Positions 1 through 12,078 of a stretch of 64,000 nucleotides of DNA are shown in pieces. The notes under the pieces are model-generated. The model saw nothing but the letters and a program-made list of their open reading frames with translations. It was not told where the DNA came from and ran no database searches. Origin of the DNA: Strigops habroptila (lineage: Eukaryota > Chordata > Aves > Psittaciformes > Psittacidae); NCBI RefSeq assembly GCF_004027225.2, contig NC_044298.2, forward strand, positions 1,179,922-1,243,921, in the 5' to 3' direction. Each line of letters opens with the position of its first letter. The stretch's first letter is position 1. The position numbers were made by a program, and so were the translations under genes.

Positions 1-2040
1 CACGTGACTGCGTGCAAGATCATCTTGCCCTCATGCATGCAAAGAACATCTTTGTGATGCCAAAGCCATCTTTGCCTTTTGGCTTGCCTAAACTTTTGCA
101 AACCTTTCCAATCTGGTGGGTTTAGGTTTGCATGTGGGCACCTCTAGCACAGAAGTGTTCCAGTTCCTGCTCTGCTTTGCTGGGACTGCTTCCCTAAAAA
201 CGTGTTCTGGAATTCTGAGTAGAATATTTGCTTCAGAATCTTTTGCATTTCAATGGAAAAGCAAAGGGGCAGCACTGCCTGTGCAAGTGGCAATGCAGGG
301 AGCCATGGCTCTGAGACCTGGGGCATTGCAAATTAACATGTCCCCCCTGCAACCTCTCCTTGCATCCAGCTGAAATCTCCTTGTGTGCTGGAGTCCTGGC
401 ACCCAGCAGAACCAGCCTATCCCAGCTCCTCAGCAAGGAGTTGGAGGTTGTGCAGGACTCTCTGTTGCAGGTGGCAAAAGAAGGAGCCCAGCACAGACCA
501 AGAGGGTGAGAGGAAGGCGGATGTGACAAGCACAGAAAACTGGTTCTAACTGGGGTCATGTAGCTCTGTGGGTGGCAGGGTCTCAGAAGTGATGCAGGAA
601 GAGACCTGGTTGAGGTGGAACCACTTGCTGGGAGGGAAAGAAAGAGGAAGGTCAAGGTAAGGCAGAGCCTTGGGCAGCTGAGCCAGTGTGGATGAATGCT
701 TATTTGATGCCAGCCACTGCCTCCAATGCGCTTTGCTGTGAGGCTGAATGCTGGCAGGAACACCGAGGGTATTTGCGTGGAATTCTTTGCATGGCCTACA
801 ATTGCAGCTCTCATTTGAAGGCCTTGACACATTATCCTGAGAGGAGTGCTGCCTAATGAGATGATGGTGGAGCCTGCCTGGCGAGTTCCCTGTCTGCTGC
901 CTGACATCCTCTGGGATCCCGGGGATGCTCCCAAGAGGGGTTGTCCTAGATGAGCTGCTACCAGCCCTGAGGATGCTAAGAGAGCCTTGGTTTGCTTTCT
1001 GCACAGTGCAAGGGCGAGCAGATTGCGATTTTAGTGCAGTAAATGCAGCCGGCTACTTCCCAAGCTTTACTGGAATGAGAGCAATTCCTGGAGCGAGATG
1101 CTGGAGAAGCAGCACATGTAATTGCAACTTCTCCAGACAGGGAAGAAGAACATGCATGGTATTTCCTTTCCTCAGAGGTGCCCTCTCAGGATGCATGCTT
1201 GCCCAAGAGAACTGAATAGTTTATAAGGAATTAATGGAGCAGAAGCTAAGGGACACACCTTCACTTGTGCCTCCAGAAGGGAATTTCTCATTGGGAAATC
1301 CTGAAACTGCAAGAAGAAGTGGTGGTTTAGATGGGCATTTCCCACCCATGATAGTTGTGTCCAGCCATTCGTGTAACCTTGGGATTTGAATGGTGTTTGG
1401 CGAGTGGTCTGTGGATCTTAAGGCAAAGAAGGGACTGATGTGGGATGGAAACAGAGTCAGTAAAGGGCATTAGACACAGAATGAAGACTGTGGTACAGAT
1501 CTTGTGTGCTCTTTAGGCACAACCCTTACTGACCCAGCCCCTCCCTGAAGACAATGGAGGTTTCTCACCATTTTTCTAATGCTTCAACTCAATATCTGGT
1601 AACCCAGACATTTTAGCAGAGGTAGGACCTCCACCTCATAAATTTATAGGGATTGTCTGTAGGTTCAACCACCTGGTTGAAACAGATGAACTTTTCTAGC
1701 TGAAATGTGCCTGTGTCAAACTATTTCAGAAGGAATTTACTTTATTTACAAGTTTATGTATTATGTTCTTCCCACTTCTTTGTAGTCTTATAGAGAGAGG
1801 AGAAATATTGTTCATAAAGATGTCAGACACTCAGCTTGTGTTTGAATAGACTCATGCAGAAGCTCAGAACGGCACCAGGGATGCATTGGTTTTCTTTGTG
1901 TAGACAAACCCCCTTACTTAGCATCTTTAAGACAGGAGCATCCCAACACTGGGAAAAAGAGCAAAGAAAAGGTGATAGGTGCAGTGCTGCACTCTGGGTT
2001 CACCAGCTAGCAAACAGATAACCACCAAGGAACTTAGCAG
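1..2040. other. Left flank without a recognised gene
   Basis: No reading frame here has EDC composition, an EDC start motif or a matching TATA and splice-donor pair. The longest frames (233-934 and 546-1004, minus) have unremarkable mixed composition and look like chance. A TATAAGG on the plus strand near 1222 has no donor or frame after it. AATAAA-like words on the minus strand near 1740-1750 could be a distal poly(A) site for the 70-residue gene to the right, but this is weak. Confidence 0.5.
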
Positions 2041-2057
2041 GCTCATGAACTACAGAT

Positions 2058-2063
2058 TTTATT
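2058..2063 (-). terminator. Poly(A) signal of the MPN gene
   Basis: AATAAA on the minus strand about 290 bases after the stop codon; no better signal lies between. Confidence 0.65.
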
Positions 2064-2355
2064 GGTATTCAGACAGATTGAAGCAAAACAGTGATGAAAA
2101 GAATTAAACATCCCACACACCAAGAGGAAAACGAACAGCAGGACTCGCGCTTACAAACAAAAATCACACTGATAGCAACTTCAAAGCACATTTACAAGTG
2201 TTTGGTGATTAAAGGCAGGCAAAGAAGAGGAGAGATGATCTACAGTCTCTAAGCAAAGGAGGAAGAGCGTTCAGGGCCATATCCATATCCATATCCAAAT
2301 GAGCCAGGAGGGAAGCAGCAGCAGCAGAGCGCTGCCTGCCCTTTGCTGGGTGGGT

Positions 2356-2568
2356 TTAGCAACAGCAGCCACCATTGCCACCGCCGCAGCAGCCACTGTT
2401 ATTGTTCACAGTGTAGCAGCAGGTCTGCGTGGGCATGCAGCAAGTGGTGGGGTAGCAGCACTGCACGGGCTGGCAGCACACTGGTGTCTTGCAGCATGAC
2501 TTCCTGCTGCTGTAGCAGCACACGGTGTAGTTATTTCCACCGCAGCATCCGCAACCTCCGTTGGGCAT
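2356..2568 (-). CDS. Small cysteine-rich EDC protein starting MPN
   Basis: A 70-residue protein with about 20 cysteines, mostly CC pairs, between a Gly/Asn-rich front (MPNGGCGCCGG) and a matching Gly/Asn end (GGGNGGCCC). There is no signal peptide or membrane segment. It is probably a structural protein of cornifying cells held by disulfides. The start is the first ATG of exon 2: an acceptor (ccttccag) lies at 2594, and the leader CTTTGCC after it is the same as in the Cys-His genes to the right. The intron is 2594-2939, with donor GGTAAGT next to exon 1 at 2940. The name EDMPN has been used for a bird EDC protein starting MPN; I recall this only loosely and do not assign it. EDC membership is fairly certain, the exact ortholog is not. 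Confidence 0.8.
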   Translation of the reverse strand: MPNGGCGCCGGNNYTVCCYSSRKSCCKTPVCCQPVQCCYPTTCCMPTQTCCYTVNNNSGCCGGGNGGCCC

Positions 2569-2939
2569 GTTGTTGGTAGTCGTGTAGGCAAAGCTGGAAG
2601 GAACAGAGAGAGGGTCTTTTTCTCTGCCTGAATCTCCCAGTTGTTTAGGCAGCTTAAAGCATCCTTATCCCAAAGCCCATCCCGAAGTGGCTGGAGAAGT
2701 CCCTACTGTCCAGAATCCCATGTCAACCTATCCCTGAAATCTCCACATTTTTACATGGACATCTGTGCATTTGGCATATTGTTCAGCACTTGTTCCATCA
2801 GAAAGAAACCACCCAGATGGATCCCAAAATCAATCTCTCAAAACCAAACAGGACAGGAAATCCTGGATGGCTTCCTGCAGGAGGGCATGGAAATATGGTA
2901 GAGTGCAAATGAAGAGGCAAGTAGTAAGCTCTGACTTAC

Positions 2940-3060
2940 CCTATTGACCAGTGAGGACAAGAGAAGAGAAGTCAAGATGAGATTATGAAGACCACTATGA
3001 TGGGGAGCCTTTTATATGCATCCAAGGCATGCCCCCTGGAAATGAGGCATTCTTTGGCAA
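2940..3060 (-). promoter_or_regulatory. Promoter and non-coding exon 1 of the MPN gene
   Basis: On the minus strand there is a TATAAAA box at 3010-3016. Exon 1 then runs from roughly 2985 to 2940 and ends at a strong donor (GGTAAGT). Just upstream of TATA, at 3038-3060, lies a block that reads ggaaatgaggcat...ttggcaa on the plus strand, shared with other genes of the cluster. The transcription start is inferred from the TATA distance. Confidence 0.75.
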
Positions 3061-5765
3061 TTCTGACTTCCCCGTGTATCACCCAACCTACGCCACTCAC
3101 ATGTCTTCTGGTATTTAATCTTTACCTCTTTCTGTTTGCTCACCACCTCAATTCCGCACCGTAATTAGTCTCACATATGAACAAGAGTGGAAATATTCTA
3201 ATGAATTTGCATTAATGGGATCTGGAGGTAGCTCTAAGGTGTTCCCATCCGCTTCCCAAGGAATGAGCCTGAGACACAGGGATAATGCGCATGCAGGAGT
3301 CAGGTGCTGAAGCATTGGGAAAATCATGCCTGGAACTTGGAAATGTCACCCCTCGTGTGTCCCCTCTGTGCTTGGCTGGGATTTTGGTGGACCAGTGGAA
3401 ACTATTGGTCAGTGTGAATCCTGTTTTCCTGCCTCTGAGAGATGGCTGTGTGGTTAAAGTTAAGACTGAAGGATTTCTCCTTTCTCAGGCTTGTTCTCCT
3501 TGTCTTCCTCCATGGTGGTTGGTCCTCACCCCCCTGCTTTTTATTTCTGCTAAGCTTAATAATTTTTTCTCTTTCATTTGCACCCATGGAGGAGATGAAT
3601 TAAGTCTAAATCAAGCAGCTTTCAAAGCAGGAGTGCACATGTCGGCTTTTTTCTGTGTTGTTTCCATACACTCCATATTGTGAGGTTATTTCTAAGGCCT
3701 GTGAGGCCAAGACACCTTGTGTTTCATAGTATTTGTGATGATCACATTTAAGTGTTTCACACTGTTTGACTCTGTATCACTGTAAGCAAGCATGAGGTTC
3801 CAGACTGGAAATGCAATCCTGACTGCATTTCTCCATGACTTTTCCCTGTGCCTTGGGAGCCCAGCTAGAATCTCACAGATGGTCTGAGTTTTCCAGCAGT
3901 TACTTCTAGTTGTTTTGGCTGCAGTGAGGCAAGCCCTAAGCTGCTCTGCATGCAAAGTTTGGCTGAACAATCAGGAGGGAATGATAAGATGGTTGGAGTC
4001 AACGCAGATATTACAAGGCTTGGGGATGGGAGAAGGAATTGTGGCCATGTGCAAAGCCAGGACAGTTACACGTGAGAAGATGGTGTTGATGGAGTCTTCA
4101 TGTGATGAGAAGGGGCACCAATATGAGAGTGCTAAGATACTTGATATTTATGGCAAATAGAGGCTTCCGTCATGCTCAGTTGACTCTGAATGTGAGGCAG
4201 GAGTGGTGACAGATGACTTCTCATGGCTGGGACATGTCGTATCTTCCCAAGATGTGAACATGACCTCTTCTGACGTTTGGTGTCTCTTCTGGAATTGTCC
4301 CTAGGGGAGCATTGTTTAGGTCACACCATAATAGCCGGATACCTGGTAGCCTGAAGGAAGTAATGTCCTCTTTGTGTAAACTCTTAAACATGTCATCCAC
4401 TGAATAAGCCATTCATTGCCTTTTTATCAGGTTTTATTGTCACCGTACTGGCCAAGGTGATCCTTCTGTTAGAATTATAGAATCATAGAATGGTTTGGTT
4501 TGGAAGATACCTCTAAAGCTCATCCAGTTTCAATCATGAGCAGGACACCTTCCACTAGACGAGGTTTCTCAGAGCCCTGTCCAACCTGACATTGAATGTT
4601 TCCATGGTTGGGGCATCTACCACCTCTCTGTGGAACCTGTTTCAGTGTTTCACCACCCTACGAGTAAAACATTTCTTCCTTCTGTCTAGCCTGAATCTAC
4701 CCTCCTTCAGTTTAAAAACCATCACCACTTTTACATGCCATGCCATGATGTCTTTGTAAACTTCCATGGTGGTTCCATGAATTTGAGAGCTTCGGTACCT
4801 TTGTAAATGGGGAGGAATCCATCACAGCAGCTTTTCCAGCATATGATGAAATGAATATTCACAAGATACCTATAACAGAATGCACTTCTGATATAATATG
4901 GTATCGGATCTCCTTCTGCCAGTGTACTGTACCTGATTTACCTACTAATAAAACACTCCTAAAGTCCTGAGTAATGCTTTTCAGAAAAGTCTAAGATGGG
5001 AGAGAAGACTGTTCTGATGCAGACTTTGTGTGTGCTCTGAAGATCCGGTTGAGGGAAGCAATCAGGACAGCGCTCAAGGCATTTTCCTGAGCTGTGCAAT
5101 TCAGAGCTGAGTCCTGAATTCTAATAGTAAAGGAAGTCCCAGCCAGGCAGAAAAGGTCTTGTTGACTCATGTGTGTGCTATTTTAGGAATGAAGCTTTTA
5201 AGTTGTATGCTAACACCTGGGTGTCATTCCAACTGCTTGGAATCCAGGAATGCTGCATATGAAAGTCTCTGTTCACATAAAATAATTCAGCAATATAAAA
5301 TGTTTTCTGAAACTTATTAGTTTGAAGGTGGAAGTGGAAGAGGATGGTGCCTGCTCTTCAGTGAGTAGTGAGTTCTTCTCAGTACCTAGTGAAATACCTG
5401 TTGTAACATCAAGAGTTTCCTATACATCTTATGGAGTGGTGTGTCTTTGGATGGTTGGGTTTTGCAAGCTTCATTCTGACTGTGCCCTTTGAGTTTTATT
5501 TACTTTAACCATTAAGTAAAAATTGAGCTGAGGCAGACGATCAGTAGGTGGAAGGAGGGATCATCATCAGTGATGACCCAATTTATGCCAACAGCACTGC
5601 TGGACAGCTCTTTGTTTCCTAAATGTTCTGCTGTGCCGTGGGAGCATGTCTGTAGCCAGCAGGAGCCTGGCTGAAGACACAGGAACAGCAGCAGAATGAG
5701 GACATGTTCTGAGCAAAGTGATATAAAAACAACCAAGGCAAGATTTTGTGTTTTGCTCAATGCTA
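3061..5765. other. Intergenic, one CR1 piece
   Basis: The interval separates the MPN promoter from the 3' end of the EDCRP-like gene. It holds a minus-strand CR1 fragment (4478-4730). The 132-residue frame at 3285-3683 (plus) has ordinary mixed composition and no promoter or splice signals, so I do not call it a gene. Confidence 0.5.
4478..4730 (-). repeat. CR1 LINE fragment (3' end)
   Basis: Starts with the reversed CR1 terminus (tagaatcatagaatggtttgg) and continues through the usual dead 3' end. It is fairly diverged from the other copies here, so probably one of the older insertions. Confidence 0.85.
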
Positions 5766-5768
5766 ACT

Positions 5769-5774
5769 TTTATT
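5769..5774 (-). terminator. Poly(A) signal of the EDCRP-like gene
   Basis: AATAAA on the minus strand within the word AGACAATAAAA, about 340 bases after the stop. Two of the Cys-His genes share the same word at their 3' ends. Confidence 0.7.
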
Positions 5775-6112
5775 GTCTACAAGTCAAGAGAGAGAATGAA
5801 GAATGATAACATTAACAGCGACAACAGCCCAAGTCCCAGATACCAAGAAGAGAATTAACAGCCCCACTAATATCTAGCAGCTCTTTTGCCTTACACAATG
5901 GGTAATATAATCAAGTGCATTACAAATGTTCAATAATGAAAAGACAGAAAGAAGACAGCTCAAGTTTGAAAACAAGAAGAAAAGCACAAGGTGTTTACTC
6001 CATCATCATGTGAACCAAGAGCAAATGAGCAGGTTTTCATCTCCCTGTGCCTGTTCTTGTTGTGTGCCAGAGATGGGAGCCGGCAGAGCTGCTTTTGCTA
6101 CCCAGAGTTGGC

Positions 6113-7621
6113 TCAGCGAAGCCTCTTGATTGTGGTGCAGCACTGCTGGATGGGAATGCCATACTTCCTCAGGGGAAAGCAGCATGGCACAGGGCTGCAA
6201 CGCAGCACAATGGGCTTCTTCACTGTGTAGGAGCAACAAGACAGACATTCAGCAGGGCAGCAAGGGCGGCAGGTACAGCAGCAGGGTACCTGGCCACAGT
6301 AGCAGCAGGTCTTCTGGCACACCTTGGTAGAGCAGACGGACTGCCGGCATGGGTCACAGCAGGGATTCTGGCATGGGTCACAGCAGACAGACTGCTGGCA
6401 TGGGTCGCAGCAGGGATTCTGGCATGGGTCACAGCAGGGCTTCTGGCATGGGTCACAGCAGACAGACTGCTGGCATGGGTCACAGCAAGGCTTCTGGCAT
6501 GGGTCACAGCAGACAGACTGCTGGCATGGGTCACAGCAGGGATTCTGGCATGGGTCACAGCAGGGCTTCTGGCATGGGTCACAGCAGACAGACTGCTGGC
6601 ATGGGTCACAACAGGGCTTCTGGCATGGATCACAGCAGGGCTTCTGGCATGGGTCACAGCAGACAGACTGCTGGCATGGGTCACAACAGGGCTTCTGGCA
6701 TGGATCACAGCAGGGCTTCTGGCATGGGTCACAGCAGACAGACTGCTGGCACGGGTCACAACAGGGCTTCTGGCATGGATCACAGCAGGGCTTCTGGCAT
6801 GGGTCACAGCAGACAGACTGCTGGCACGGGTCACAACAGGGCTTCTGGCATGGATCACAGCAGGGATTCTGGCATGGGTCACAGCAGGGCTTCTGGCATG
6901 GGTCACAGCACACAGACTGTTGGCATGGGTCACAGCAAGGCTTCTGGCATGGGTCACAGCAGACAGACTGCTGGCATGGGTCGCAGCAGGCCTTCTGGCA
7001 CGGGTCACAGCAGGTCTTCTGGCATGGGTCACAGCAGACAGACTGCTGGCATGGGTCACAGCAGGTCTTCTGGCATGGGTCACAGCAGACAGACTGCTGG
7101 CATGGGTCACAGCAGGTCTTCTGGCACGGGTCGCAGCAGACGGTCTTCTGGCACGGGTCACAGCAGGTCTTCTGGCACGGGTCGCAGCAGACGGTCTTCT
7201 GGCACGGGTCACAGCAGGTCTTCTGGCATGGGTCACAGCAGACAGACTGCTGGCATGGGTCACAGCAGGTCTTCTGGCATGGGTCACAGCAGACAGACTG
7301 CTGGCACGGGTCACAGCAGGTCTTCTGGCACGGGTCGCAGCAGACGGTCTTCTGGCACGGGTCACAGCAGGTCTTCTGGCATGGGTCACAGCAGACAGAC
7401 TGCTGGCATGGGTCACAGCAGGTCTTCTGGCACGGGTCGCAGCAGACGGTCTTCTGGCATGGGTCACGGCAGCATGGGTCACAGCAGACAGCCTGCTGGC
7501 ATGGGTCGCAGGAGCAGGACTGCTGGCATGGGCTGCAGCAGACGGTCTTCTGGCATGGCTGGCAGCAGCACACAGTCTTGCTCTTCACGACGGAGCAGCA
7601 TCCACATCTGCTACAGCGCAT
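6113..7621 (-). CDS. EDCRP: Epidermal differentiation cysteine-rich protein (EDCRP-like)
   Basis: A 502-residue protein, about one third cysteine. Residues 1-37 are a Cys-rich head (MRCSRCGCC). Then come about 47 DPC motifs in tandem units of 8 residues ([24 protein letters not shown]) or 9 residues ([18 protein letters not shown]). The last 70 or so residues are a non-repeated Cys-rich tail ending TTIKRLR. Bird EDCRP has this design and is linked to feather barbs and barbules, where dense disulfides harden the cell. The frame could extend 16 codons upstream, but the acceptor at 7644 lies inside that stretch, so the ATG at 7619-7621 is the real start. Units near the front carry QKT and those near the back QKP or QNP, which suggests two expansion waves. 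The intron is 7644-8094. Copy number is likely variable between individuals and prone to assembly error. Confidence 0.9.
   Translation of the reverse strand: MRCSRCGCCSVVKSKTVCCCQPCQKTVCCSPCQQSCSCDPCQQAVCCDPCCRDPCQKTVCCDPCQKTCCDPCQQSVCCDPCQKTCCDPCQKTVCCDPCQKTCCDPCQQSVCCDPCQKTCCDPCQQSVCCDPCQKTCCDPCQKTVCCDPCQKTCCDPCQKTVCCDPCQKTCCDPCQQSVCCDPCQKTCCDPCQQSVCCDPCQKTCCDPCQKACCDPCQQSVCCDPCQKPCCDPCQQSVCCDPCQKPCCDPCQNPCCDPCQKPCCDPCQQSVCCDPCQKPCCDPCQKPCCDPCQQSVCCDPCQKPCCDPCQKPCCDPCQQSVCCDPCQKPCCDPCQKPCCDPCQQSVCCDPCQKPCCDPCQNPCCDPCQQSVCCDPCQKPCCDPCQQSVCCDPCQKPCCDPCQNPCCDPCQQSVCCDPCQNPCCDPCRQSVCSTKVCQKTCCYCGQVPCCCTCRPCCPAECLSCCSYTVKKPIVLRCSPVPCCFPLRKYGIPIQQCCTTIKRLR
6340..7520 (-). repeat. 24/27-base coding tandem repeat of EDCRP
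   Basis: In-frame units of 24 or 27 bases fill the gene. Higher-order units are visible: a 75-base unit (24+24+27) runs in near-perfect copies from about 6605 to 6830, and 51-base units (24+27) recur around 7000-7110 and 7220-7310. All unit lengths are multiples of three, so copy changes keep the frame. Confidence 0.9.
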
Positions 7622-7922
7622 GTTGTTTGTAGAGTGGTCAAGGCTGGAAGGAGCGACGACCTGAAACACAGAGTGCTTTCAGATACCACTTCTTCCCAAG
7701 TATATAGATGTGTGCTTTGTTTTGGCATTCCAATGCTGCTGTCTAGGCCCATGGGTGGTAGCCACATTATACACTGCTCCCAACTTATTTGCTTTGAGTT
7801 CCAACCCAATAAGCTTATTTTCCACTTTGCTATCTCTACCAACTGTCTTCTGCAATAAGCAATAGACCAACAGGCTATTGCTACCAACAGGGAAAACCTG
7901 GATTTCGGAGAGAGCTGTAGCT

Positions 7923-7993
7923 CACAGAATCATAGAATAGTTTGGTTTGGAAGGGACTTTTAAAGGTCCAATAAGCCAATTTAGTCCAACAAC
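7923..7993 (-). repeat. Short CR1 fragment in the EDCRP intron
   Basis: About 70 bases starting agaatcatagaatagtttgg, the CR1 3' terminus in reverse. It lies wholly inside the intron. Confidence 0.75.
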
Positions 7994-8094
7994 CCACAAA
8001 GATCAGAATCAAAGACACCTTTCAATTCATTGCTTGACCAAAACCAAATGAGAACCGTTGCCATCAAAGAACACCGCTAATGGGTAACACTTAC

Positions 8095-8194
8095 CGTGCT
8101 AACTGAGTGGTGCAGTTGAGTGAGGAGCAAAGGGACAAGGAGGCCTTTTATTTAGCTCCAAATTGTTCTTCCGGAAATGAGGTACCCCACAGCA
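8095..8194 (-). promoter_or_regulatory. Promoter and exon 1 of the EDCRP-like gene
   Basis: A variant TATA box (TAAATAAAAGG) lies at 8144-8154 on the minus strand. Exon 1 runs from about 8122 to 8095 and ends at donor GGTAAGT. The shared block ggaaatgaggta...agcaa is at 8173-8194, just upstream of TATA. Confidence 0.7.
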
Positions 8195-11100
8195 ATTCGT
8201 GATTTATGTGTTAAGCCTATACTTATTTGTTGAATGGGCCTTCATCTATTCAGCCTTTGCCTCATTATTTCTGACCAACCCCTCCATTCCATGTTATTAT
8301 CCATTTGTTCTGTAAATTTTTTACAGTTTTTTAATGTCAAGTTAAATGGCAGTGTCAATTGCAGATTGACATCTTGTGTGATGCCTGTGCACTGCTTAAA
8401 AGGTATGTTTCTGCTCATTTTGCATATGGTAATGTCGTTACATTGAGATGCTAGGTGGCTTGTTCAGAGCTAGTGAGTCCTCAATTAACATAAAATCCAT
8501 AATTAAGATTGGGGAGCAGTCAGTTCCATGGCGTGCAGAGGCCTTCCGGACGTCAGGCACTCCTCAATATGATTTTTTATTAAAACAGAATTCCAAAGAG
8601 TGTAATTCCATGGCCCCATGGTTTGTTTTTGAATGTGGAGATGTTGAAGGCCAATGTCTGTCTTTGCAGTCTCTGGTCATCAGAAGGGCATATATGTAAC
8701 AGAAAGTTCTTGACATAGAATCATAGAATGGTTTGGGTTGGAAATGACCTGAAGATCATCCAGTCCCAACCTGCTGTCATGGGCAGGGACACCTCACAGG
8801 CTCTGTCCAACCTGGCCTTGAACACTGCCAGGGATGGGGCAGCCACAGCTTCTCTGGGCACCCTGTGCCAGCACCTCAGCACCCTCACAGGGAAGAGCTT
8901 CTTCCTTATACCTAACATCTCAACCTCTGCTGCCTCATTCCATCCATGCATGGGAAAATGCATGCCCTTGGCCTTGTCAATATCAGAAATGTTAGGTGCA
9001 AAGAACTGTGCCAATTTATCATGGCAGTTTGGAATAGAGTCAGGGCCAAATCGGCGTCCGTATTTTCCCAATTCCTTTTGGATATCTTTAAATAGAAGCA
9101 AAATGCAAAACTTTTCTGGCAGTTTTACATCCTGTTTATGTTTAGCATAACTTGATCAGCAAAATTCCTATTCCTTTTTTTTTTTTTTCCCCAGTCATAG
9201 TGTGCCCCCGGGTCATGAAAGGTCCACCTACGGCTGTTACGTTTGGAATAACTCTATGCTCAGTCCTCAATCCCCCATTTGCAGTCATTAGTGCTGATGT
9301 TAATGATCACGTTGCAATTATTCATTAATGAAGCTGATATTTAGTTTGCATGAAAGCCTGAAGGCCTCACGTGGTGCCCTGAGCACCTTTAGGATTTCAA
9401 ATTAAACTATGTCTTTACCAAAATATACCTCTCTCCAGTCAGAAGGGATTCACGGGACCCAAGCCCATGACTGATGTGACTAAACGTCTTGTGTCTGAGA
9501 TCACCCCAAAAGGGAGGGATGCTCCTGCTGCTGTGGGGCTGTGCATCTGTGGGAACAGAGCACCAAAGGACCCTTGAAAACATCTTCTACAACATGCAAC
9601 TTCACTGGAGATACCCTGATTTCTGCTGAGGTGAAGGAGAGAAGATTCTATCTTCATACAGAAACACGATGGGATCCACGTCACAGATTCTGAGGGCAGG
9701 ATAGGTCATTGTGAACCTTCAGTTTGTCTTCTGGTGACATAAAGCATCTGTTTCCACTCAGTTTCTGTTGGGTAGCTACTGTTTCTATTTGGCTACATCC
9801 CAACTTTTAGAATCATAGAAAGAAAACACCCAGTCTTGCTTTGAGGAATTCGAAAGACCGTGAGGTCACCAACACTCCAGGCAAGCTCTCTCCAAGGTCA
9901 ATATTGCTGTCCTCTAAAACACAGGCTTTGTTTCCTACTGAGTTTGGCTTCATGCTAATGACTGGGTTAGGCTGGGTCACTGCCAGCCATTATAATCTAA
10001 TTAGTGATAGAGATTTACACCAGCTGTGTACCTGCATCTCAGCTAACAATAAAGGAGGCTCATGGCAACCTGGGAGGTGGTTAGGAGAGGGTTTGGAGCT
10101 TGCAGAGAAAGGTCAGGAGGCTCTGGCATTAGAAATGTGGAGGGTCATGAGCAGGGAGGTAAAGTAAGAAATATTGGTCAAAATGAGTGTCCTGGGTTCA
10201 GTGCTTAAACTGTGACAATGAGGCAGTTTTCCGTGTGCTGTTGTAGGGGTCTGGTGCATTGATTCATCCAGCGTCCCCCTGAGTCAGAACCTCCCTGCTG
10301 CTGTTAGAGCTGATTGTGGACATCAGAGATGTCTGAAGCCATGTGAGACATGTCCTAAGGTTTTACAAGAGAAGTTTTACAAGAGGAAAGATTCAAATTT
10401 GATCCCAAACAAGATCCCAGTTAAATTTTACATTGAGTGAATGAACTTAGCGGGCTCTGTAAGTTGCCCAGAGTAACACTGCTCTGTTTGTTTGGATTTG
10501 AGAACTAGGGATGCAGTGAAGCAATCCTTGCTGTGAAACAGCTAAGGCAAATTCCTCCTCATTAATCCTTAGGGGTTTGCTCATGGTTTATCCTGGTTGT
10601 GGAAATTTGCTGTTACATTATTTAACATGTAGTCAGCAGAGCAGAAATGTTCCTCTAAGCCATCTAGAGTGTTAGGCATAGAGGATTTCTTCTCTTGCTA
10701 AATGTCTATGGGTTCTGATTTAAAAGAAAGTATTCTAATGAGGTAAAGCATTCATAAAGTCTTTGGTGCTTAATGTTCCAACCTTTCCAGGGTTGACAAA
10801 TACTCAGAATGGAATAGAATAGAGTAGAAACAAAACAAGCTTTATTCTTGTTTCCCTGTGATTGCTGCCATATCTCCTCTTCAAGTTAATGGGAACTTCC
10901 AGCTTGATCAAAGCAGAAAGAGCAGCCAGTTCAAGAAGCTTTTTGCCTTTTGTGGGATTTGGAAAAGGAGAAGGAAATACAGCATGTTGTGATTAGTCAC
11001 CGAATAGAGTTGGAGGCTTGGGGCAGGAAGGGAAAGTGAACTTGAGCACAAAATCACTCCTATGGACAAAAAAACCTTTCTGACACAATACCTGACTGAA

Positions 11101-11827
11101 GAGTGAAGAATGAGTAAGGAAAAGAGTTTTTAATGCACCTGCCATGGGCGGCATGAAAATGAGCCATCTCTTGACAATGGCAACAACTTGAGTATAGGTG
11201 AGTAACTAATTGCTCTCTGCATCCCGTTTGCAACTTTTCCTTTTTAGCTGTTCCTCTATAATGACAATTTTCTCCTTAACCTATAAATAACTAATTCCAA
11301 TTACTTATATACCAAGTGGTCATTTACGAGGTACTTGGAGCTCAACCAACCCATTTCCCATGCCTGCCCTAGGATGGATGAATCATGCTGGGGAAGCCTG
11401 TTATTTTACACTGTTTAATTGTTCCAAACCCTGCAGGATTCACTTCGTTTTGTTTCCAAATATAGCAGCAGCTTTTTAAGTTCACATCTGCAGTGAAAAC
11501 ATGAACGTGCAGGCCAGGCCTCTGGCTGTAGTTCTGGAACCCCCTTTTCTGAGCTCAATGCAAAGATTCGGTTTCACCAGCAATTAACCCAACGTGTTTC
11601 TCCTAGCCCTCTGCATGTGTTGCAGCACTCCTGGCTTCGCTGGTAGGTGCCGCGGGTGTTTTTCTTCACTTTCATGTTTCCTTGGCATTTCTCCTTCTTT
11701 AGCTGTTTTCACCAGTGATTAAAGCGTGGCTCCAAAACCACAAGACAAAACCCGATGCGACCAGACAAGCAGCTATGACGGAAAGGTGACTAAAACCATC
11801 CAGAAATGTTAGGTAGGATATATAATT
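8195..11827. other. Intergenic between EDCRP and the first Cys-His gene
   Basis: It contains a minus-strand CR1 piece (8714-8930) and a T-run near 9174-9189. Short frames here (for example 9841-10167, plus) lack EDC features. I see no promoter with a following reading frame. Confidence 0.5.
8714..8930 (-). repeat. CR1 LINE fragment
   Basis: Reversed CR1 3' end, from the catagaatcatagaatgg terminus through the conserved gccagggatggggcagccac stretch. It is a typical 5'-truncated copy. Confidence 0.9.
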
Positions 11828-11833
11828 TTTATT
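11828..11833 (-). terminator. Poly(A) signal of Cys-His gene 1
   Basis: AATAAA on the minus strand within GACAATAAAA, about 245 bases past the stop. Confidence 0.7.
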
Positions 11834-12078
11834 GTCTTGCTGGAGAGTGAAGCAGCAAAGCAAGAAAGAAACTATTCCCAGTGGACAGTGGGCTTTGCAT
11901 TGGCAGAAAGTTTAACAGTTCAAAGCTCATTAAACCGAGAGACTTGTCCTAATACCATGCTACACTCCGACCCTTTTAAAGGTGTTTGCTTGCAGAGGAG
12001 AAATGGCTGGCAAGCAATGAGCGTGGAGATGAGCTTGAGATTTTGGGTGAGATCCAATGCTGGGGTCAAATCCTGCTG

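Noticed and set aside
233-1004. Overlapping minus-strand frames in the left flank
   Set aside because: Two frames overlap with unrelated mixed composition and no EDC design.
3285-3683. 132-codon plus-strand frame
   Set aside because: No promoter, splice site or recognisable family; length is within chance.
5722-5728. Plus-strand TATAAAA beside the EDCRP poly(A) site
   Set aside because: Only antisense repeat follows; probably chance in AT-rich sequence.
6047-7858. 603-codon plus-strand frame over the EDCRP-like gene
   Set aside because: It is the mirror of a stop-free repeat. The minus frame has the start, splice site, promoter and family match.
8728-9150. Frames over CR1 pieces, here and at 19.8, 26.0, 54.3, 54.8 and 60.6 kb
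   Set aside because: They are translations of truncated LINE 3' ends, outside the LINE protein region.
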